From Rugamonas apoptosis (GTDB lineage: Bacteria; Pseudomonadota; Gammaproteobacteria; Burkholderiales; Burkholderiaceae_D), in the NCBI RefSeq assembly GCF_014042355.1, contig NZ_JACEZU010000011.1:174722-238721 (forward strand): a stretch of 64,000 bases of DNA, in the 5' to 3' direction. The notes under the pieces are model-generated. The model saw nothing but the letters and a program-made list of their open reading frames with translations. It did no database searches and was not told the origin of the DNA. The position numbers were made by a program, and so were the translations under genes. This document shows, piece by piece, positions 26,286-35,055 of the stretch (positions are counted from its first letter, which is position 1; the number at the start of each line of letters is the position of its first letter).

Positions 26286-28118
26286 TTACGCCTCGCGCGA
26301 CGCTTTCTTACGCTCGTGCTCTTTCAGGAAGCGCTTGCGCAGACGGATCGATTTCGGGGTGATTTCCACCAGTTCGTCGTCGTCGATGAATTCCACTGCG
26401 TATTCCAGCGACATCTGGATCGGCGGCACCAGGCGCACCGCTTCGTCGGTACCGGACGAACGCACGTTGGTCAGCTGCTTGCCCTTGATCGGGTTGACCA
26501 CCAGGTCGTTGTCACGCGAGTGGATACCGATGATCATGCCTTCGTACACGGGGTCGTTGTGGACCACGAACATACGGCCGCGATCCTGCAGTTTCCAGAT
26601 CGCGTAGGCCACGGCGGCGCCGTCGTCCTGCGAGATCAGCACGCCGTTGCGACGGCCGCCCAGTTCACCCTTGGTGTTGTCCACTGGCGCGTACTCGTCG
26701 AAGATGTGCGACATCAGGCCGGTACCACGGGTCAGGGTCATGAACTCGGACTGGAAGCCGATCAGGCCACGGGCCGGGATGCGGTATTCCAGGCGCACGC
26801 GGCCCTTGGCATCCGATTCCATGTTCTGCAGGTCGCCACGACGACGGCCCAGTTCTTCCATCACGCCACCCTGGTTGGCTTCTTCCACATCCACGGTCAG
26901 CAGTTCGAACGGTTCCTGGCGCACGCCATCCACCATCTTGAACACCACGCGCGGACGCGACACGGCCAGCTCGAAACCTTCGCGGCGCATGTTTTCGATC
27001 AGAATGGTCAGGTGCAGCTCGCCGCGGCCCGACACTTCAAAGATGGTGTCGTCGTCGGTCGGTGCCACGCGCAGTGCCACGTTGGCTTTCAGTTCTTTTT
27101 CCAGACGGTCACGCAGCTGGCGGCTGGTGACGAACTTGCCTTCGCGGCCGGCCAGTGGCGAGTTGTTGACCATGAAGTTCATGGTCAGGGTAGGCTCGTC
27201 GACGGTCAGCATGGGCAACGCTTCCGGGGTGTCCGGTGCGCACACGGTCGAACCGATGCCGATTTCTTCGATACCGTTGATCAGGATGATGTCGCCGGCG
27301 ACGGCTTCATCGACCAGCACGCGCTCCAGGCCCTTGAAGTTCAGCACCTGGTTGATGCGGCCCTTGATCGGGGTCGAGTCAGGACCATTCAGCACGATCA
27401 CGTCCTGGCCGGTCTTGACGCGGCCGCGGTTGATACGGCCGATACCGATCTTGCCCACGTACGAGGAGTAGTCCAGCGAGGTGATTTGCATCTGCAGCGG
27501 GCCGTCCGGATTGTCGTCACGCACAGGCACGTGCTTGAGGATGGCGTCGAACAGCGGCTTCATGTCGCCTTCGCGCACGGTGTCGTCCAGCGAAGCGTAG
27601 CCGTTCAGGGCCGAAGCGTACACCACCGGGAAGTCCAGCTGCTCATCGGTCGCGCCCAGCTTGTCGAACAGTTCGAAGGTGGCGTTGATGGCCCAGTCAG
27701 GACGCGCGCCCGGACGGTCGATCTTGTTGACCACCACGATAGGCTTCAGGCCCAGCGCCAGCGCCTTGCGGGTCACGAAACGGGTCTGTGGCATCGGGCC
27801 TTCCTGCGCATCGACCAGCAGCAGCACGGAATCGACCATCGACAGCACGCGTTCCACTTCGCCGCCGAAGTCGGCGTGGCCGGGGGTGTCGACGATGTTG
27901 ATGTGGGTGCCTTCGTACTCAACGGCGCAGTTCTTCGACAGAATCGTGATGCCGCGTTCTTTTTCGAGGTCGTTCGAATCCATGACGCGGGTTTCAACTT
28001 GCTGGTTGTCGCGGAAAGTACCGGACTGACGCAGCAGTTTGTCGACCAGGGTGGTTTTACCGTGGTCAACGTGGGCGATGATAGCGATGTTGCGAATTGC
28101 GCGTTTTGTAGTAGACAT
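26286..28118 (-). CDS. typA: Ribosome-associated GTPase TypA/BipA
   Basis: A 610-residue translational GTPase related to EF-G that acts in 50S biogenesis and stress adaptation. The G1 motif is HVDHGKTTL (near residue 15), followed by DTPGHADF and NKIDRP. The C-terminal BipA-specific part has GLIGFQSEFMT. The ATG at 28118 gives the canonical MSTTKRAIRNIAIIAHVDHG start; upstream extension of the frame is not typical of the family. The region upstream holds the 64-bp palindrome. Confidence 0.97.
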   Translation of the reverse strand: MSTTKRAIRNIAIIAHVDHGKTTLVDKLLRQSGTFRDNQQVETRVMDSNDLEKERGITILSKNCAVEYEGTHINIVDTPGHADFGGEVERVLSMVDSVLLLVDAQEGPMPQTRFVTRKALALGLKPIVVVNKIDRPGARPDWAINATFELFDKLGATDEQLDFPVVYASALNGYASLDDTVREGDMKPLFDAILKHVPVRDDNPDGPLQMQITSLDYSSYVGKIGIGRINRGRVKTGQDVIVLNGPDSTPIKGRINQVLNFKGLERVLVDEAVAGDIILINGIEEIGIGSTVCAPDTPEALPMLTVDEPTLTMNFMVNNSPLAGREGKFVTSRQLRDRLEKELKANVALRVAPTDDDTIFEVSGRGELHLTILIENMRREGFELAVSRPRVVFKMVDGVRQEPFELLTVDVEEANQGGVMEELGRRRGDLQNMESDAKGRVRLEYRIPARGLIGFQSEFMTLTRGTGLMSHIFDEYAPVDNTKGELGGRRNGVLISQDDGAAVAYAIWKLQDRGRMFVVHNDPVYEGMIIGIHSRDNDLVVNPIKGKQLTNVRSSGTDEAVRLVPPIQMSLEYAVEFIDDDELVEITPKSIRLRKRFLKEHERKKASREA

Positions 28119-28272
28119 GATCGTTATATTTGCTGAAAAACTGCGGGGTGCGTACGGGGGTGTACGAGGCGTTACAGTGCTTGCCAAATTCTGGAACCGC
28201 GTAGTATAGCATGGTGCGCTGCAACTCCCCTTGAAATTCCTAATATTTTCAAGGAGTTGTCCAACCACACGG

Positions 28273-28336
28273 CGGTGTCAGGTCTGTCAATCGGACATTT
28301 CGCATGCGAAATGTCCGATTGACAGACCTGACACCG
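28273..28336. repeat. Perfect 64-bp palindrome
   Basis: The two 32-base arms are exact reverse complements with no spacer; the centre is CGCATGCG between 28304 and 28305. The arms contain GTGTCAGGTCTGTCAATC. The element starts 3 bases after the truB stop, in the truB-typA gap. It could form a cruciform or a very stable RNA hairpin ending truB messages, although no T-tract follows. Confidence 0.95.
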
Positions 28337-28339
28337 GTT

Positions 28340-29263
28340 TTAAGTGTGGGCGGTGGCGATCAGGCGCTCGGGCGCCAGGATGCTGTATTCGCCCAGCTGG
28401 GCCGTGCCCAGCAACTTGTCGTCCAGGTAGACCCGCACCCGGCCTTGCTGCTCCGGTACGGTGACGGGCTCCTTGCCCAGCGCCAGGCGCTGGCCTTGCA
28501 GGAAACGCTTGGCCAGCTCGGCGTTCAGGCGCACGGCCGGGAAGCTGGACAGCAGCGCATCGACCGGCGCCAGCAGGCCAAGCGGCTCAGGATGGGCCAG
28601 CAGCGCTTCCAGCGTGATCATGCCGTCGGCCGTCAGCGCGCCCACCTGGGTGCGGCGCAACGCGTTCAAGTGGGCGCCGCAACCGAGCGCTTCGCCGATG
28701 TCCTGGCCCAGCACGCGGATGTAGGTGCCCTTGCTGCAGGTGACGGCCAGCTTGAGGAACGGCGCCTCGTAACCGAGCAGCTCCAGCTTGTGGATGACGA
28801 CGTTGCGCGCTTCGCGCTCCAGCGTGATGCCGGCGCGCGCGTATTCGTACAGCGGCTTGCCGTCGCGCTTCAAGGCCGAGTACATGGGCGGCACTTGCGC
28901 GATGGGGCCGCGGAAACGGGCCAGCACGGCTTCGATCTGGTCCAGCGTCACCTTCACGTCGCGCGTGTCGACCACTTCGCCTTCCGTGTCGCCGGTGTCC
29001 GTGGTCTGGCCCAGGTGCACCACGGTTTCGTAGGTCTTGTCCGCTTCCAGCAAATCTTGCGAGAACTTGGTCGCTTCGCCAAAGCACAGCGGCAGCAAGC
29101 CGGTGGCGAACGGATCGAGCGTGCCGGTGTGGCCGGCCTTCTTGGCGTTGAGCACGCGCTTGGCCTTGATCAGTGCGTCATTGCTGGAAAAGCCGACCGG
29201 CTTGTCGAGCAGCAGTACGCCGTCGACCAGGTCGCGGACTTTTTTCGGGTGGTTTTGCTTCAT
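28340..29263 (-). CDS. truB: tRNA pseudouridine(55) synthase TruB
   Basis: A 307-residue enzyme that makes pseudouridine 55 in the tRNA T-loop. The catalytic Asp50 lies in HTGTLDPFATGLL. DGVLLLDKPVGFSSN at the N-terminus and a C-terminal PUA-like region (RFLQGQRLAL) are present. It follows rbfA by 42 bases with a strong GC hairpin (29271-29297) between. The infB-rbfA-truB order is the conserved one. Confidence 0.97.
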   Translation of the reverse strand: MKQNHPKKVRDLVDGVLLLDKPVGFSSNDALIKAKRVLNAKKAGHTGTLDPFATGLLPLCFGEATKFSQDLLEADKTYETVVHLGQTTDTGDTEGEVVDTRDVKVTLDQIEAVLARFRGPIAQVPPMYSALKRDGKPLYEYARAGITLEREARNVVIHKLELLGYEAPFLKLAVTCSKGTYIRVLGQDIGEALGCGAHLNALRRTQVGALTADGMITLEALLAHPEPLGLLAPVDALLSSFPAVRLNAELAKRFLQGQRLALGKEPVTVPEQQGRVRVYLDDKLLGTAQLGEYSILAPERLIATAHT

Positions 29264-29270
29264 GGTGATG

Positions 29271-29297
29271 GTGGCGCCGCGGCACGCGCGGCGCCAC
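29271..29297. other. Hairpin in the rbfA-truB gap
   Basis: GTGGCGCCGC-ggcacgc-GCGGCGCCAC is a perfect 10-bp inverted repeat just ahead of truB. There is no T-tract. It is probably an mRNA stabilising or processing structure. Confidence 0.6.
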
Positions 29298-29305
29298 GCC
29301 TGTCC

Positions 29306-29728
29306 TTATTCCGCGTCCGTATCAGCGTCGGTGCGCTGCTGGCTTTGCTCGTCGTCGAGCGAGCGGGTGGCGTTGGCCTGGTCGATCAACGCCGACAGTT
29401 CCATGCCGCGCGCGGTCGAGATGTCGTGCACGAAGTGCAGCTGCGGCAAGGTGTGGATGTGCAAGCGCTTGCCCAGCTGGTTGCGCATGTAGCCGGACGC
29501 CTTGTTCAAGCCTTCGATGGTGTTCTGCACGGCTTCCTTGCTGTCCTTCAGCATGGTGAAGAAGATCTTGGCGTGCGCGTAGTCGGGCGTGAGCTGCACT
29601 TCCGTCAGCGTGATCATGCCGACGCGGGGATCTTTCAATTCGAACGCGATGATTTCGGACAGGTCGCGCTGGATCTGGTCCGCCACGCGCTGGCCGCGCT
29701 GTGGAATGGTTTTGCTATGTTTTGCCAT
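29306..29728 (-). CDS. rbfA: 30S ribosome-binding factor RbfA
   Basis: A 140-residue KH-fold protein that helps mature the 16S rRNA 5' end. The opening RVADQIQRDLSEIIAFELKDPR, the TEVQLTPDYAHAKIFF strand and the LPQLHFVHD block are typical. The C-terminus is an acidic tail. It lies between infB and truB. Confidence 0.96.
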   Translation of the reverse strand: MAKHSKTIPQRGQRVADQIQRDLSEIIAFELKDPRVGMITLTEVQLTPDYAHAKIFFTMLKDSKEAVQNTIEGLNKASGYMRNQLGKRLHIHTLPQLHFVHDISTARGMELSALIDQANATRSLDDEQSQQRTDADTDAE

Positions 29729-29752
29729 GATTCGGTACTGCCTTCCTAAAAC

Positions 29753-29791
29753 GGCAAGTGGACGGAAGCGCTGCGCCTCCGTCCACTTGCC
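29753..29791. other. Long hairpin in the infB-rbfA gap
   Basis: GGCAAGTGGACGGA and TCCGTCCACTTGCC are perfect 14-base arms around an 11-base loop. It lies 24 bases after the infB stop and lacks a T-tract. It may be an mRNA-processing site or partial terminator setting the infB/rbfA ratio. Confidence 0.65.
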
Positions 29792-29814
29792 TGGTCTCGC
29801 CTGTACGTTGGGGA

Positions 29815-32670
29815 TTACAGCGTACGTGCGATTTCCTGTACTTCAAACACTTCCAGCGAGTCGCCCACCTGGATGTCGTTGTAGTTCTTCAGCGACAGAC
29901 CGCACTCGAGGCCGGCGCGCACTTCCTTGGCATCGTCCTTGAAGCGCTTGAGCGAGTCGATCTCGCCCGACCACACGACGATGTTGTTGCGCAGCAGGCG
30001 TACCGAGGAGGTGCGCTTGACCACGCCGTCGGTGACCAGACAGCCGGCGATGGCGCCCACTTTCGACACCAGGATAACCTGGCGGATCTCGACCTGGCCG
30101 ATGACGGTTTCCCGCTTCTCCGGCGCCAGCATGCCCGACAGTGCCGACTTCACATCGTCGATCGCGTCGTAAATGATGTTGTAGTAACGGATGTCCACGC
30201 CGTTCGACTCGGCCAGCTTGCGCGCTTGTGCATCGGCACGGGCGTTGAAGCCGATGATGACCGCTTTCGAGGCCACCGCCAGGTTGACGTCCGATTCCGT
30301 GATGCCGCCGACCGCCGCGTGCACCACTTGCACCCGCACTTCCGAGGTCGACAGTTTCTGCAACGAGCTGACCAGTGCTTCCTGCGAACCTTGCACGTCG
30401 GTCTTGATGATCATCGGCAGGTTCTTCACTTCGCCTTCGGCCATCTGGTCGAACATGTTCTCCAGCTTGGCGGCCTGCTGCTTGGCCAGCTTCACGTCGC
30501 GGAACTTACCTTGACGGAACAGACCAATTTCACGCGCCTTGCGCTCGTCAGCCATGACCATGACTTCTTCACCAGCTTGCGGCACTTCCGTCAGACCCTG
30601 GATTTCGACCGGGATCGATGGACCGGCTTCCGTGATCGGCTTGCCGTTCTCGTCCAGCATGGCGCGCACGCGGCCATAGGAGGAGCCAGCCAGGATCACG
30701 TCGCCGCGCTTCAGGGTACCGGACTGCACCAGGATGGTGGCGACCGGGCCCTTGCCCTTGTCCAGGCGGCCTTCGACCACCAGGCCACGGGCCGGCGCAT
30801 CGACCGGCGCCTTCAGTTCCAGCACTTCAGCTTGCAGCAGCACTTGCTCCAGCAGCGCGTCGATGCCCTGGCCGGTCTTGGCCGACACCGGCACGAATGG
30901 CGATTCGCCACCGTATTCTTCCGGCACCACTTGCTCGGCCACCAGTTCCTGGGTGACGCGGTCCACGTTGCCGCCCGGTTTGTCGATCTTGTTGATCGCC
31001 ACCACCAGCGGCACGCCGGCCGCCTTGGCGTGGGCAATCGCTTCCTTGGTCTGCGGCATCACGCCGTCGTCCGCCGCCACCACCAGGATGACGATGTCGG
31101 TCGCCTTGGCGCCGCGGGCACGCATGGCCGTAAACGCTTCGTGGCCTGGCGTATCGAGGAAGGTGATGATGCCGCGCGGGGTTTCCACGTGGTAGGCACC
31201 GATGTGCTGCGTAATGCCGCCCGCTTCGCCGGACGCCACTTTGGCGCGGCGGATGTAGTCCAGCAGCGACGTCTTACCGTGGTCGACGTGGCCCATGACG
31301 GTCACGACCGGTGCGCGCGAGATGGCTTCGAAGTGGGCGTGTTCACCCTGGTCGGCCAGCAGCGCTTCCGGATCGTCCTGCTCGGCGGCAAAGGCTTTGT
31401 GGCCCATTTCCTCGACCAGAATCATGGCCGTTTCCTGGTCCAGCACCTGGTTGATGGTGCACATCTGGCCCAGCTTCATCAGCTGCTTGATGACCTCGGA
31501 TGCCTTGACCGACATCTTGTGCGCCAGTTCGGCCACGGTGATGGTTTCAGGCACGTACACGTCCTTGACCACGGCTTCCGTCGGCGCCTGGAAGTTCGTT
31601 TCGCGATCTTCCGTGTGGCCGCCGCGGCGACCGCCGCTCTTGCCGCCGCTGCGCCATGCGTCGCGGCCACCGGTCGAGCCGGTATTGCCACGGCCCTTGG
31701 GTGCGCCCGGTGCGCCGCGCTTCTTGGCATCGTCCGACCAGGTCGACGAGACATTGGCCGACTTGATCGACTTCTTGTCGGCCGTGACCGGTTTCTTGTC
31801 GTCTTTCTTCTCGCCAGGCTTCTTGTCGGCAGGCTTGTGCAGCGTGCCTTCCGGTGCCTTGGCCTTGACCGGGGCCGGTGCCGGCTCCGGTGCCTTGATG
31901 GCGCGCCGTGGCGCGTTCATCATGGCCTTGATCTGTGCCACCTCATCGGCCACGGCCTTACGGGCGCGCTCGGTCGCTTCCGCTTTTTCAGCAGCTTCCT
32001 TGGCGGCGGCGGCGGCCTTCTTCTTGGCCTCCTCGGCGGCGGCGGCCTTCTTCTCTTCCGCGGCGGCGTCCACAGCAGCCGGTGCGGCGGCGGCGCCGGC
32101 GGCGGCGTCGGCAGCAGCCTTGGCGGCGGCTTTCTTCGCTTCCGCTTCCGCTTCCTTCTTCGCTTCCGCTTCGGCGGCGGCGGTCGCTTTCGCTTGCGCT
32201 TCCTTCTCCGCGTCCAGCTTGGCCAGCGCTTCCTGCTTCTCGCGCAGTTCCGCTTCCTGGCGTGCGATCAGCTCCGCCTGCTTGCGCATTTCCTCTTCAC
32301 GGCGCGCCACTTCGGCGGCGTCGATCACGGGCGCGGCGGGTGCGGCGGCCGGAGCCGGCGCAATATCGTCGCGCTGCACGAAAGTGCGCACTTTCTTGAC
32401 GGCGACCTGGATCGTGCGCGACTTGCCCGTGGCGTCGGCCTGCTTGATCTCGGTGGTTTCCTTGCGCGTCAGCGTGATCTTTTTCTTTTCGGTGTCAGCC
32501 GCCGCGCCGTGGGTACGGCGCAGGTGATCCAGCAACTTATCCTTATCATCTTTCGACAATGGATCTGACGTCGAACTTTTCTCGACGCCGGCAGAACGCA
32601 GCTGCGTCAGCAGCAAATCTGCAGGCATCTTCAGTTCGGTGGCAAATTGGGCTACGTTGTTACTCGCCAT
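29815..32670 (-). CDS. infB: Translation initiation factor IF-2
   Basis: A 951-residue GTPase that delivers initiator tRNA to the 30S subunit. The IF2_N domain is at the start. It is followed by a long Ala/Lys/Glu-rich, partly coiled-coil stretch (about 85-270) and a Lys/Gly-rich disordered segment. A second IF2_N-like region precedes the G domain. G1 is GHVDHGKTSL with Lys466, then DTPGHEAF and NKIDKP. The domains after the G domain are intact. The gene lies 46 bases after nusA in the conserved nusA-infB order. Confidence 0.97.
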   Translation of the reverse strand: MASNNVAQFATELKMPADLLLTQLRSAGVEKSSTSDPLSKDDKDKLLDHLRRTHGAAADTEKKKITLTRKETTEIKQADATGKSRTIQVAVKKVRTFVQRDDIAPAPAAAPAAPVIDAAEVARREEEMRKQAELIARQEAELREKQEALAKLDAEKEAQAKATAAAEAEAKKEAEAEAKKAAAKAAADAAAGAAAAPAAVDAAAEEKKAAAAEEAKKKAAAAAKEAAEKAEATERARKAVADEVAQIKAMMNAPRRAIKAPEPAPAPVKAKAPEGTLHKPADKKPGEKKDDKKPVTADKKSIKSANVSSTWSDDAKKRGAPGAPKGRGNTGSTGGRDAWRSGGKSGGRRGGHTEDRETNFQAPTEAVVKDVYVPETITVAELAHKMSVKASEVIKQLMKLGQMCTINQVLDQETAMILVEEMGHKAFAAEQDDPEALLADQGEHAHFEAISRAPVVTVMGHVDHGKTSLLDYIRRAKVASGEAGGITQHIGAYHVETPRGIITFLDTPGHEAFTAMRARGAKATDIVILVVAADDGVMPQTKEAIAHAKAAGVPLVVAINKIDKPGGNVDRVTQELVAEQVVPEEYGGESPFVPVSAKTGQGIDALLEQVLLQAEVLELKAPVDAPARGLVVEGRLDKGKGPVATILVQSGTLKRGDVILAGSSYGRVRAMLDENGKPITEAGPSIPVEIQGLTEVPQAGEEVMVMADERKAREIGLFRQGKFRDVKLAKQQAAKLENMFDQMAEGEVKNLPMIIKTDVQGSQEALVSSLQKLSTSEVRVQVVHAAVGGITESDVNLAVASKAVIIGFNARADAQARKLAESNGVDIRYYNIIYDAIDDVKSALSGMLAPEKRETVIGQVEIRQVILVSKVGAIAGCLVTDGVVKRTSSVRLLRNNIVVWSGEIDSLKRFKDDAKEVRAGLECGLSLKNYNDIQVGDSLEVFEVQEIARTL

Positions 32671-32716
32671 TCAGTCCTCTTTTCTATGTGTCGCGGAGAT
32701 GATAAAGATACTCAAA

Positions 32717-34282
32717 TTAAGCCTTTGCGGATTCGGCAAGACTCCATGCCTTGGCTTGCAAGCCTTTGGCACGATCGTCGTACTTCGAGTCAACCAACTT
32801 CATCTCTTCGTCGGTCACATCTTCAAATTCACTCTTAATCAGTTCTCGTGCACGGTCGGCGGACAGGGCCAGGATGGCGCCAAATTCGTCGTAGGCCAGT
32901 GCAGCAAATGCTTCTACGGTCTTGATACCAGCCAGACCCAGCTTGCCGGCGGTGATGCGGTCCATGCCTTCCAGACCAACCAGCGCCTCGTCCATGCCTT
33001 CCAGGCCTTCTTCCGAAGCGATCGCTTCGGTCACCAGCGCGTCGCGGGCGCGGGTCCGGAGTTCATTGACGGTATCTTCATCGAACGATTCGATTTCCAG
33101 CATTTCGGAGATCGGCACGTAAGCGATTTCTTCCAGGCTGGCAAAGCCCTCTTCCACCAGGATGTCGGCCACTTCCTGGTCGACGTCCAGTTTCTCCATG
33201 AACAGGGCGCGCACGGCGGCCGTTTCCTGGGCTGCCTTGTCGGCCGATTCCTCAGCCGTCATGATGTTGATCTTCCAGCCGGTCAGGTCGGAAGCCAGGC
33301 GCACGTTCTGGCCCGAGCGGCCGATAGCGATGGCCAGGTTTTCCTCGTCCACCACCACGTCCATGGCGTGTTTTTCCTCATCGACCATGATCGACGACAC
33401 GTTGGCCGGGGCCAGCGCGCCGATCACGAACTGGGCCGGATCTTCCGACCACAGCACGATGTCCACGCGTTCGCCGCCGAGCTCGCCGGTCACGGCTTGC
33501 ACGCGCGAACCGCGCATGCCCACGCAGGTGCCGATTGGATCGATACGCTTGTCGGCCGTGTAGACGGCGATCTTGGCGCGCACGCCGGCGTCGCGGGCGG
33601 CCGATTTAATTTCCAGCATGCCTTGCTCGATTTCCGGCACTTCCAGCTCGAACAGCTTCATGATGAATTCAGGCGCGGTGCGCGACAGGATCACCTGTGG
33701 GCCGCGCATATTGCGGTCGATGCGCAGAATGTAGGCACGCACGCGGTCGCCGATACGCAGGTTCTCTTTCGGGATCATCTGGTCGCGCGGCAGGCGCGCT
33801 TCGATCTTGCCCGATTCGACGATGGCGTCGCCGCGTTCCATGCGCTTGATGGTACCGGTCACGAGCGAGTCGCCGCGTTCCAGGAAGTCCACCAGGATCT
33901 GTTCACGTTCAGCATCGCGCACGCGCTGCAGCACCACTTGCTTGGTGTCCTGCGCGAAGCGGCGGCCGAATTCCACGGATTCGATCGGCTCTTCGATGTG
34001 GTCGTCCACTTCGATATCGGCGATCTGTTCCTTTGCTTCGAACAGCAGGATTTCCTGATCCGGCAGCTGGAGGCCAGCTTCGTCCGGCACCACATGCCAG
34101 CGGCGGAAGGACTCGAATTCACCCGACTCGCGGTCGATCGAAACGCGGATATCGACTTCACCTTCATAGCGTTTCTTCGTGGCTTGCGCCAACGCGAATT
34201 CCAGCGCGCCGAAGACCACATCCTTATCGACGTTTTTCTCACGCGCCAGCGCGTCTACCAATAACAAAACTTCGCGACTCAT
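32717..34282 (-). CDS. nusA: Transcription termination/antitermination factor NusA
   Basis: A 521-residue RNA-polymerase-binding protein. Order: N-terminal polymerase-binding domain (MSREVLLLVDALAREKNV), S1, KH1 and KH2 (GTCVGMRGSRVQAV, then IAIGRSGQNVRLA). Two C-terminal acidic repeats follow, each with an ITAGKLG-like or EEGF-type helix-hairpin motif. It overlaps rimP by 4 bases (ATGA), indicating translational coupling. Confidence 0.97.
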   Translation of the reverse strand: MSREVLLLVDALAREKNVDKDVVFGALEFALAQATKKRYEGEVDIRVSIDRESGEFESFRRWHVVPDEAGLQLPDQEILLFEAKEQIADIEVDDHIEEPIESVEFGRRFAQDTKQVVLQRVRDAEREQILVDFLERGDSLVTGTIKRMERGDAIVESGKIEARLPRDQMIPKENLRIGDRVRAYILRIDRNMRGPQVILSRTAPEFIMKLFELEVPEIEQGMLEIKSAARDAGVRAKIAVYTADKRIDPIGTCVGMRGSRVQAVTGELGGERVDIVLWSEDPAQFVIGALAPANVSSIMVDEEKHAMDVVVDEENLAIAIGRSGQNVRLASDLTGWKINIMTAEESADKAAQETAAVRALFMEKLDVDQEVADILVEEGFASLEEIAYVPISEMLEIESFDEDTVNELRTRARDALVTEAIASEEGLEGMDEALVGLEGMDRITAGKLGLAGIKTVEAFAALAYDEFGAILALSADRARELIKSEFEDVTDEEMKLVDSKYDDRAKGLQAKAWSLAESAKA

Positions 34283-34767
34283 GCTTTGCGTCCCTTAAAA
34301 ACCACCTGCGGCACCAAGTGTGCCTTATCCATATCGGCGAGCGTGAACTCCAACAGCGCCGGACCATCTTTACTTTCAAATTCCAACGACAATTTATCGT
34401 CCTGGGGCGCCTGCAGGATGCCCTGGAACGATTTCCGGTTGTTCGATTCCGGCATGGCGACGCGCAGCTTGACGATGGCTTCACAGCCGGCAAAGCGCAC
34501 GAAATCCGCCATTTTCCGCAGCGGGCGATCGAGGCCCGGCGACGAGATTTCCAACCGTTCGTAGTTGACGTTCTCGACCGTCAATACGTGCGACAGCTGA
34601 TGGCTCACCGTGGCACAATCTTCCACAGTGATCGGGCCTTTTTCGGCCACATCTTCCGCCGGGAAATCGATATACACACGCAACAGTCCGCGCTCGGCCC
34701 GTTCGACATCAACCAGCTCATAGCCCAGACCGGACACGGTCATTTCAATTAACTGCGGCAGCTGCAA
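34279..34767 (-). CDS. rimP: Ribosome maturation factor RimP (TTG start)
   Basis: A 162-residue factor for 30S assembly. Core blocks are GLGYELVDVE, LRVYIDFP, VEDCATVSHQLS, EISSPGLDRPL. I place the start at the TTG at 34767, which has GGAG 6 bases upstream and gives an N-terminus beginning (M)QLPQLIEMTVSGLGYELVD that aligns with the family. The next in-frame start upstream is another TTG at 34818, inside the leader and without a good site. The ATG of MTVSGLG would cut off the first helix. First gene of the rimP-nusA-infB run. Confidence 0.88.
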   Translation of the reverse strand: MQLPQLIEMTVSGLGYELVDVERAERGLLRVYIDFPAEDVAEKGPITVEDCATVSHQLSHVLTVENVNYERLEISSPGLDRPLRKMADFVRFAGCEAIVKLRVAMPESNNRKSFQGILQAPQDDKLSLEFESKDGPALLEFTLADMDKAHLVPQVVFKGRKA

Positions 34768-34829
34768 GAAATTCTCCAGTTCAAAGTCCGTTTCCACTAT
34801 GAAAAACGGACCACTCAAAACGGTTCACC

Positions 34830-34854
34830 AAAAAAAAAATGGGCATCTGCCCAT
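34830..34854 (-). terminator. Intrinsic terminator in the rimP leader (attenuator candidate)
   Basis: On the minus strand ATGGGC-AGAT-GCCCAT is followed by ten consecutive Ts. It lies between the candidate rimP promoter (34927-34955) and the rimP start codon (34767). Transcripts must read through it to express rimP-nusA-infB. Confidence 0.8.
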
Positions 34855-34926
34855 CTTCTTGTCATTCCAACCAGATGAAGCACTCCGAGCAAGCAGACCT
34901 TGCGAAGAACTTCAATCAGGCTGTGA

Positions 34927-34955
34927 ATTATAACCCGTTCTTCCTTGTGCCGCAA
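34927..34955 (-). promoter_or_regulatory. Sigma70 promoter of the rimP-nusA-infB operon
   Basis: On the minus strand TTGCGG (34955-34950), a 17-base spacer and a perfect TATAAT (34932-34927). The start point would be near 34920, giving a leader of about 150 bases before rimP. Confidence 0.7.
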
Positions 34956-35031
34956 TCCCGGACATACCCCAAAGACGGGCTTACAACAAGGAAAATCGTG
35001 CTACAAGGCCCAAAAAACAGGCCCAACAGCG

Positions 35032-35052
35032 GACGGCGGCCAGGCCGCCGTC
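35032..35052 (-). terminator. Hairpin after rluB
   Basis: GACGGCGGC-ctg-GCCGCCGTC (minus strand) forms a perfect 9-bp stem just after the rluB stop. The T-rich stretch (GTTTTTTG) comes about 20 bases later, so termination by this hairpin alone is uncertain. Confidence 0.45.
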
Positions 35053-35055
35053 GCA

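Noticed and set aside
34815..34865. Possible leader peptide with three Phe codons in the rimP leader
   Set aside because: The Phe codons are simply the terminator T-tract read as codons; there is no good ribosome binding site and no logic for Phe control of rimP.
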